NCBI RefSeq assembly: GCF_029623755.1
Contig: NZ_CP121106.1
Span: 2,608,352 to 2,672,351 of the forward strand
DNA: 64,000 nt
Direction of reading: 5' to 3'
Source: Altererythrobacter sp. CAU 1644
GTDB lineage: Bacteria > Pseudomonadota > Alphaproteobacteria > Sphingomonadales > Sphingomonadaceae
Notes under the pieces: model-generated
Databases searched by the model: none
The model's input: the letters and a program-made list of their open reading frames with translations, nothing else
What the model was told of the DNA's origin: nothing
Part shown: positions 60,586 to 64,000 of the stretch, piece after piece
Numbering within the stretch: the first letter of the stretch is position 1
How the letters are laid out: every line of letters begins with the position of its first letter
Made by a program: the position numbers and the translations under genes

Positions 60586-62844
60586 TTAACCCTCCATCCA
60601 GTCGGCGAAGAAGCTGCGGTGGGCGGCCCGCATGTCGTCGATAGTGTTGCCGAACAGCGTGTTGCCGCCGGTCTTGCCGATCCGGCGGAAGCCGATCGAT
60701 GCGGTCTCGTCGTTCTCCGTGCCCTTGGCGAGCGCTTCGTTGAGCGCGTGCGTGTCGGGAACGGTGATGACATAGCGGCCCTGGTCCTCGCCGAACCACC
60801 ATGCGGCCTGCGAATATTCCTCGTTCCACTCGACATCGGCGCCGATGCTGCCTGCCATCGCCATTTCGGCCAGTGCAACGGCGAGGCCGCCGTCGGACAC
60901 GTCATGCACGGCGCTGACGAGACCATCGGCAATCAGCTGGAGCACGATCTTGCCCGCGTTTTTCTCGACCGTGAGATCAGTCGGCGGAGTGCGGCCTTCG
61001 TCGCGGCCATGGATTTCCGACAGCCACAGCGATTTGCCCAAGTGCGAGCGCTCAGGATCAGCCGTCGCCCATGCCTCGGCGTGGATGAGGTAGATCGCCT
61101 CTCCCTCGGCCTTGAACGGCATGGTCATCATGCGATCGTAATCGTCGATCAGGCCGACACCGCCGATGGCCGGGGTGGGCAGGATGGCGGAGCCACCGCC
61201 GGTCGCCTTGCTCTCGTTGTAGAGGCTGACATTGCCGCTCACGATCGGGAAGTCGAGTACGCGGCAGGCGCGGCCCATGCCTTCCAATGCATGGACGAAC
61301 TGGCTCATGATCTCGGGACGCTGCGGGTTGCCGAAATTGAGGCAATTGGTCACCGCCAGCGGACGTGCGCCGACCGCGCAGAGGTTGCGGTATGCCTCGG
61401 CGATCGCCTGCTTGCCACCTTCATAGGGGTCGGCGAAAACGTAGCGCGGGGTGCAATCGGTGCTGATCGCCAGCGCCTTCTTGGTGCCGTGCACGCGGAC
61501 GACACCGGCATCGCCGCCGGTCTGCAGCGTATCGCCCATCACCTGGCTGTCGTATTGCTCGGAAATCCATTTGCGCGAGGACAGGTTGGGCGAGGCCAGC
61601 AGCTTCAGGAGATCGCCGCCGACATCGTCCGTGTCCGGGCGCTCGCTGATCGGCTTGATGCCTGCCCAGCGGGTATACTCGTCCTTCGAAATATAGGGAC
61701 GGTCGTATTCGGGCGCATCGGCAGCGAGGGGCCCAAGCGGAATATCGCAGACGACCTCCCCATCGAACTCGAGGACCATGTGGCGCGTGTCGGTGACTTC
61801 GCCGATGACCGCGAAGTCCAATTCCCACTTCTTGAAGATTGCCTCGGCCATGGCTTCCTTGCCGGGCTTGAGCACCATGAGCATGCGCTCCTGGCTCTCC
61901 GAGAGCATCATCTCGTAGGGCGTCATGCCCTCTTCGCGGCAAGGCACCTTGTTCATGTCGAGGCGGATACCCGCCTTGCCATTGGTGGCCATCTCGACGC
62001 TGGAAGAGGTAAGGCCAGCAGCGCCCATGTCCTGGATCGCCACGATCGCATCGGTCGCCATCAGTTCGAGGCATGCCTCGATAAGGAGTTTTTCGGTGAA
62101 GGGATCACCGACCTGCACCGTGGGGCGCTTGGCCTCGGCGTCTTCCTCGAAATCGGCGCTGGCCATGGTCGCGCCATGGATACCGTCGCGCCCGGTTTTG
62201 GAGCCGACATAGACGATTGGGTTTCCGACGCCTGTCGCCGCGCTGTAGAAAATCTTGTCGGCATTGGCGACGCCTACCGTCATCGCGTTGACGAGGATGT
62301 TGCCGTCGTAGGCCGGATGGAAATTGGTCTCACCCGCGACGGTCGGCACGCCGACGCAATTGCCGTAGCCGCCGATGCCCGCGACCACGCCCTTGACGAG
62401 GTGCTGCATCTTGGGGTGGTCGGGACGACCGAAACGCAGCGCGTTGGCATTCGCCACCGGGCGCGCGCCCATGGTGAAGACGTCGCGCAGGATGCCGCCC
62501 ACGCCGGTTGCCGCACCCTGATAGGGTTCGATGTAGCTCGGGTGGTTGTGGCTCTCCATCTTGAAGATCGCCGCTTGCCCGTCACCGATATCGATGACGC
62601 CGGCATTTTCGCCCGGGCCGCAGATGACCCAGGGTGCTTCGGTCGGCAGCTTCTTCAGGTGCAGGCGCGAGCTCTTGTAGGAGCAATGCTCGCTCCACAT
62701 GACCGAAAAAATGCCGAGCTCGACCAGGTTGGGCTCGCGACCCAACGCATGCAGGACGCGCTCGTATTCTTCCGGCGAAAGGCCGTGCTGTTCGACGATT
62801 TCGGGCGTGATTCGGGACTCGCCAGGGGACTCGATGGTAGCCAT
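60586..62844 (-). CDS. purL: Phosphoribosylformylglycinamidine synthase subunit PurL
   Basis: PurL (752 residues, small form) makes formylglycinamidine ribotide in purine synthesis and needs PurS and PurQ, which must be encoded elsewhere. ATP and substrate motifs are [51 protein letters not shown] and [11 protein letters not shown]. An 813-codon frame on the opposite strand is a shadow. Confidence 0.97.
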   Translation of the reverse strand: MATIESPGESRITPEIVEQHGLSPEEYERVLHALGREPNLVELGIFSVMWSEHCSYKSSRLHLKKLPTEAPWVICGPGENAGVIDIGDGQAAIFKMESHNHPSYIEPYQGAATGVGGILRDVFTMGARPVANANALRFGRPDHPKMQHLVKGVVAGIGGYGNCVGVPTVAGETNFHPAYDGNILVNAMTVGVANADKIFYSAATGVGNPIVYVGSKTGRDGIHGATMASADFEEDAEAKRPTVQVGDPFTEKLLIEACLELMATDAIVAIQDMGAAGLTSSSVEMATNGKAGIRLDMNKVPCREEGMTPYEMMLSESQERMLMVLKPGKEAMAEAIFKKWELDFAVIGEVTDTRHMVLEFDGEVVCDIPLGPLAADAPEYDRPYISKDEYTRWAGIKPISERPDTDDVGGDLLKLLASPNLSSRKWISEQYDSQVMGDTLQTGGDAGVVRVHGTKKALAISTDCTPRYVFADPYEGGKQAIAEAYRNLCAVGARPLAVTNCLNFGNPQRPEIMSQFVHALEGMGRACRVLDFPIVSGNVSLYNESKATGGGSAILPTPAIGGVGLIDDYDRMMTMPFKAEGEAIYLIHAEAWATADPERSHLGKSLWLSEIHGRDEGRTPPTDLTVEKNAGKIVLQLIADGLVSAVHDVSDGGLAVALAEMAMAGSIGADVEWNEEYSQAAWWFGEDQGRYVITVPDTHALNEALAKGTENDETASIGFRRIGKTGGNTLFGNTIDDMRAAHRSFFADWMEG

Positions 62845-62854
62845 GCCGCCGCCC

Positions 62855-63535
62855 TTAGCGGCGCATGGTCGGCACTGCCAGTCCTACCTCACGTTTATGC
62901 CAACGAGTCTTGGCCACCCACAAGGCCAGCACCGTGGCCACGGCATAGCCCGTCAATGCGGTCAGATAGAGCATAGGGCCGGCCGCTTCGGGTGGAGGTC
63001 CGAACCAATCGATCGCCTGGAAGATCAGCAATACTGTCAGCAGGATTAGCGGCGGACCGATCGGTCCCTTGGTCCGCCGGATGAACCAGACGAAAGCCCC
63101 GATAGTGATCAGCAATTCGAGCGGCATCGCGATCAGCGGGAAGTTCCACAGGCCCATGCCCAGATGCTCGTTCCCACCGGCAAGGGTCAGGTCGGGCCGA
63201 TGGACCAGCAGGTCGAGCACCCAGTGCGATAGCACGACCCCGGCACCCAGGATCGCAGCGACGAGCTGGCGATAGGCCACCAGCATGAGCAGGCCGAAGA
63301 TCACTGCCCAGACTGCGCTGCCAAGCAGGCTGTGGGTATAGGGCATGTGGTAGAGGTCCATCGGGTTCATCTTGGTGATGCCCGGAGTCACCCGCATGTG
63401 CTCGATTCCCACCAGCGCAAAGGTGAAGAATGCCCAGTCGACCAGTTGCGCCGCGATGAACAGTGTCGAAAGCCTCGGCGCGCGTGAACTGGCGGCCGCC
63501 GCGGCAAAGGCTGGGGCGAAGTGTCCGATGAACAT
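62855..63535 (-). CDS. Membrane-bound metal-dependent hydrolase-like protein
   Basis: A 226-residue polytopic membrane protein with about six helices. His/Asp motifs [13 protein letters not shown] and [13 protein letters not shown] resemble the YdjM-type membrane-bound metal-dependent hydrolases. Its function is unknown. It lies 10 bases before purL and 4 after the DUF2177 gene, so all three may be co-transcribed. Confidence 0.7.
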   Translation of the reverse strand: MFIGHFAPAFAAAAASSRAPRLSTLFIAAQLVDWAFFTFALVGIEHMRVTPGITKMNPMDLYHMPYTHSLLGSAVWAVIFGLLMLVAYRQLVAAILGAGVVLSHWVLDLLVHRPDLTLAGGNEHLGMGLWNFPLIAMPLELLITIGAFVWFIRRTKGPIGPPLILLTVLLIFQAIDWFGPPPEAAGPMLYLTALTGYAVATVLALWVAKTRWHKREVGLAVPTMRR

Positions 63536-63539
63536 GGTT

Positions 63540-63941
63540 CTATCCGGTTATTCGCAGCGTGATTGCAGTCGCAGCAGCCGCGGTCACCCCGGTAGCGACG
63601 GCCCCCCACGCGATATCCATTACGCTGATGTGCGTGCTCCAGACCTTGAACACCGCCTGGCTGGTGAGATCGAAGGTCGCATAGCAGAGTGCCCCGAGCA
63701 TGGCGCCGTTGAGCAGCGCCGTCACGACATTGCCTTCCGCCAGCCCGGGTCTGATTGCGAAATAGACCATCCCCAGCAGGTAGACGGCATAGAATACGAG
63801 CGCCGGCACAACCCGGAAATTGTCGGCCATGATCTCGCCGATCACGGGCCGGTAGAGGTTCGGTCCGGCCCAGCGCAGCCAAATTGAATCGAGAACGCCG
63901 AAGACCACGGCGGCGATCACGTAAGCGATCACGTATTGCAT
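63540..63941 (-). CDS. DUF2177-family membrane protein
   Basis: A 133-residue protein with four membrane helices matching DUF2177: MQYVIAYVIAAVVFGVLDSIWLRW, PVIGEIM, GALCYATFDLTSQAVFK. The role is unknown. GGGAGAA lies 4 bases before the ATG. Bases 63942-64000 hold only upstream sequence. Confidence 0.8.
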   Translation of the reverse strand: MQYVIAYVIAAVVFGVLDSIWLRWAGPNLYRPVIGEIMADNFRVVPALVFYAVYLLGMVYFAIRPGLAEGNVVTALLNGAMLGALCYATFDLTSQAVFKVWSTHISVMDIAWGAVATGVTAAAATAITLRITG

Positions 63942-64000
63942 GCGATTCTCCCCCTTGTTTTTCCGACAGCCTTGACCGTGTGAGCCGCGCCGGTCAATGC

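Noticed and set aside
60535..62976. 813-codon frame on the plus strand
   Set aside because: Opposite purL; no domain, and it runs across the end of purL.

Overview
This is a GC-rich, densely packed stretch of bacterial chromosome, with 58 protein genes, one tRNA and no gap over 300 bases. It looks like an alphaproteobacterium of the order Sphingomonadales, probably near Erythrobacter/Qipengyuania/Altererythrobacter. The grounds are inference: LexA sites of the alphaproteobacterial type (GAAC-N7-GAAC), a PstA with the long alphaproteobacterial N-terminal region, a Pseudomonas-type isocitrate lyase divergent from a RamB/ScfR-type regulator, and an XrtA/PEP-CTERM regulatory set. I saw no insertion sequence, prophage, CRISPR array or integration site.

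Layout. 1-2381: the 5' part of isocitrate lyase and its divergent regulator, with three palindromes between them. 2448-9524: a small membrane protein, then epsB-like glycosyltransferase, prsK, prsR and prsT, the regulatory arm of an exosortase/exopolysaccharide system whose exosortase is not here. 9568-16246: transporters, a DUF475 protein, panB and a stress-type flavin-binding protein. 16373-26308: the DNA-damage region. A LexA box precedes imuA-imuB. After a PilZ gene and a carbonic anhydrase gene, a second LexA box precedes an operon of radical-SAM DNA-repair-type protein, UdgX-type uracil-DNA-binding protein and error-prone polymerase DnaE2.

27062-35832: a complete phosphate-starvation locus on the minus strand (phoR, an OprP-type porin, pstS, pstC, pstA, pstB, phoU, phoB) with PHO-box-like repeats before the porin, pstS and phoB. 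35945-42047: tRNA-Glu, recJ (with a possible LexA box), a flavoprotein, an unknown protein next to an AHH-type nuclease-like protein, nitronate monooxygenase and an amidohydrolase. 42287-50716: an S9 peptidase, a VWA protein, leuA with an upstream leader peptide rich in leucine codons, a thioesterase/epoxide hydrolase pair and an alpha-hydroxy-acid oxidase. 50758-56435: an I78-type inhibitor lipoprotein, ilvC-ilvN-ilvB (branched-chain amino acids) with a hairpin leader, miaA and serB. 56432-63941: a haem-type membrane protein, nitroreductase, coq4, a TetR/DUF3052 pair, purL and several small membrane proteins.

The most interesting unit is the LexA-controlled radical SAM-UdgX-DnaE2 operon. It links a protein class known to bind uracil in DNA covalently with a mutagenic polymerase, and it shares an unusual start layout with imuA: in both, the LexA box ends two bases before the ATG and no ribosome-binding site is visible.
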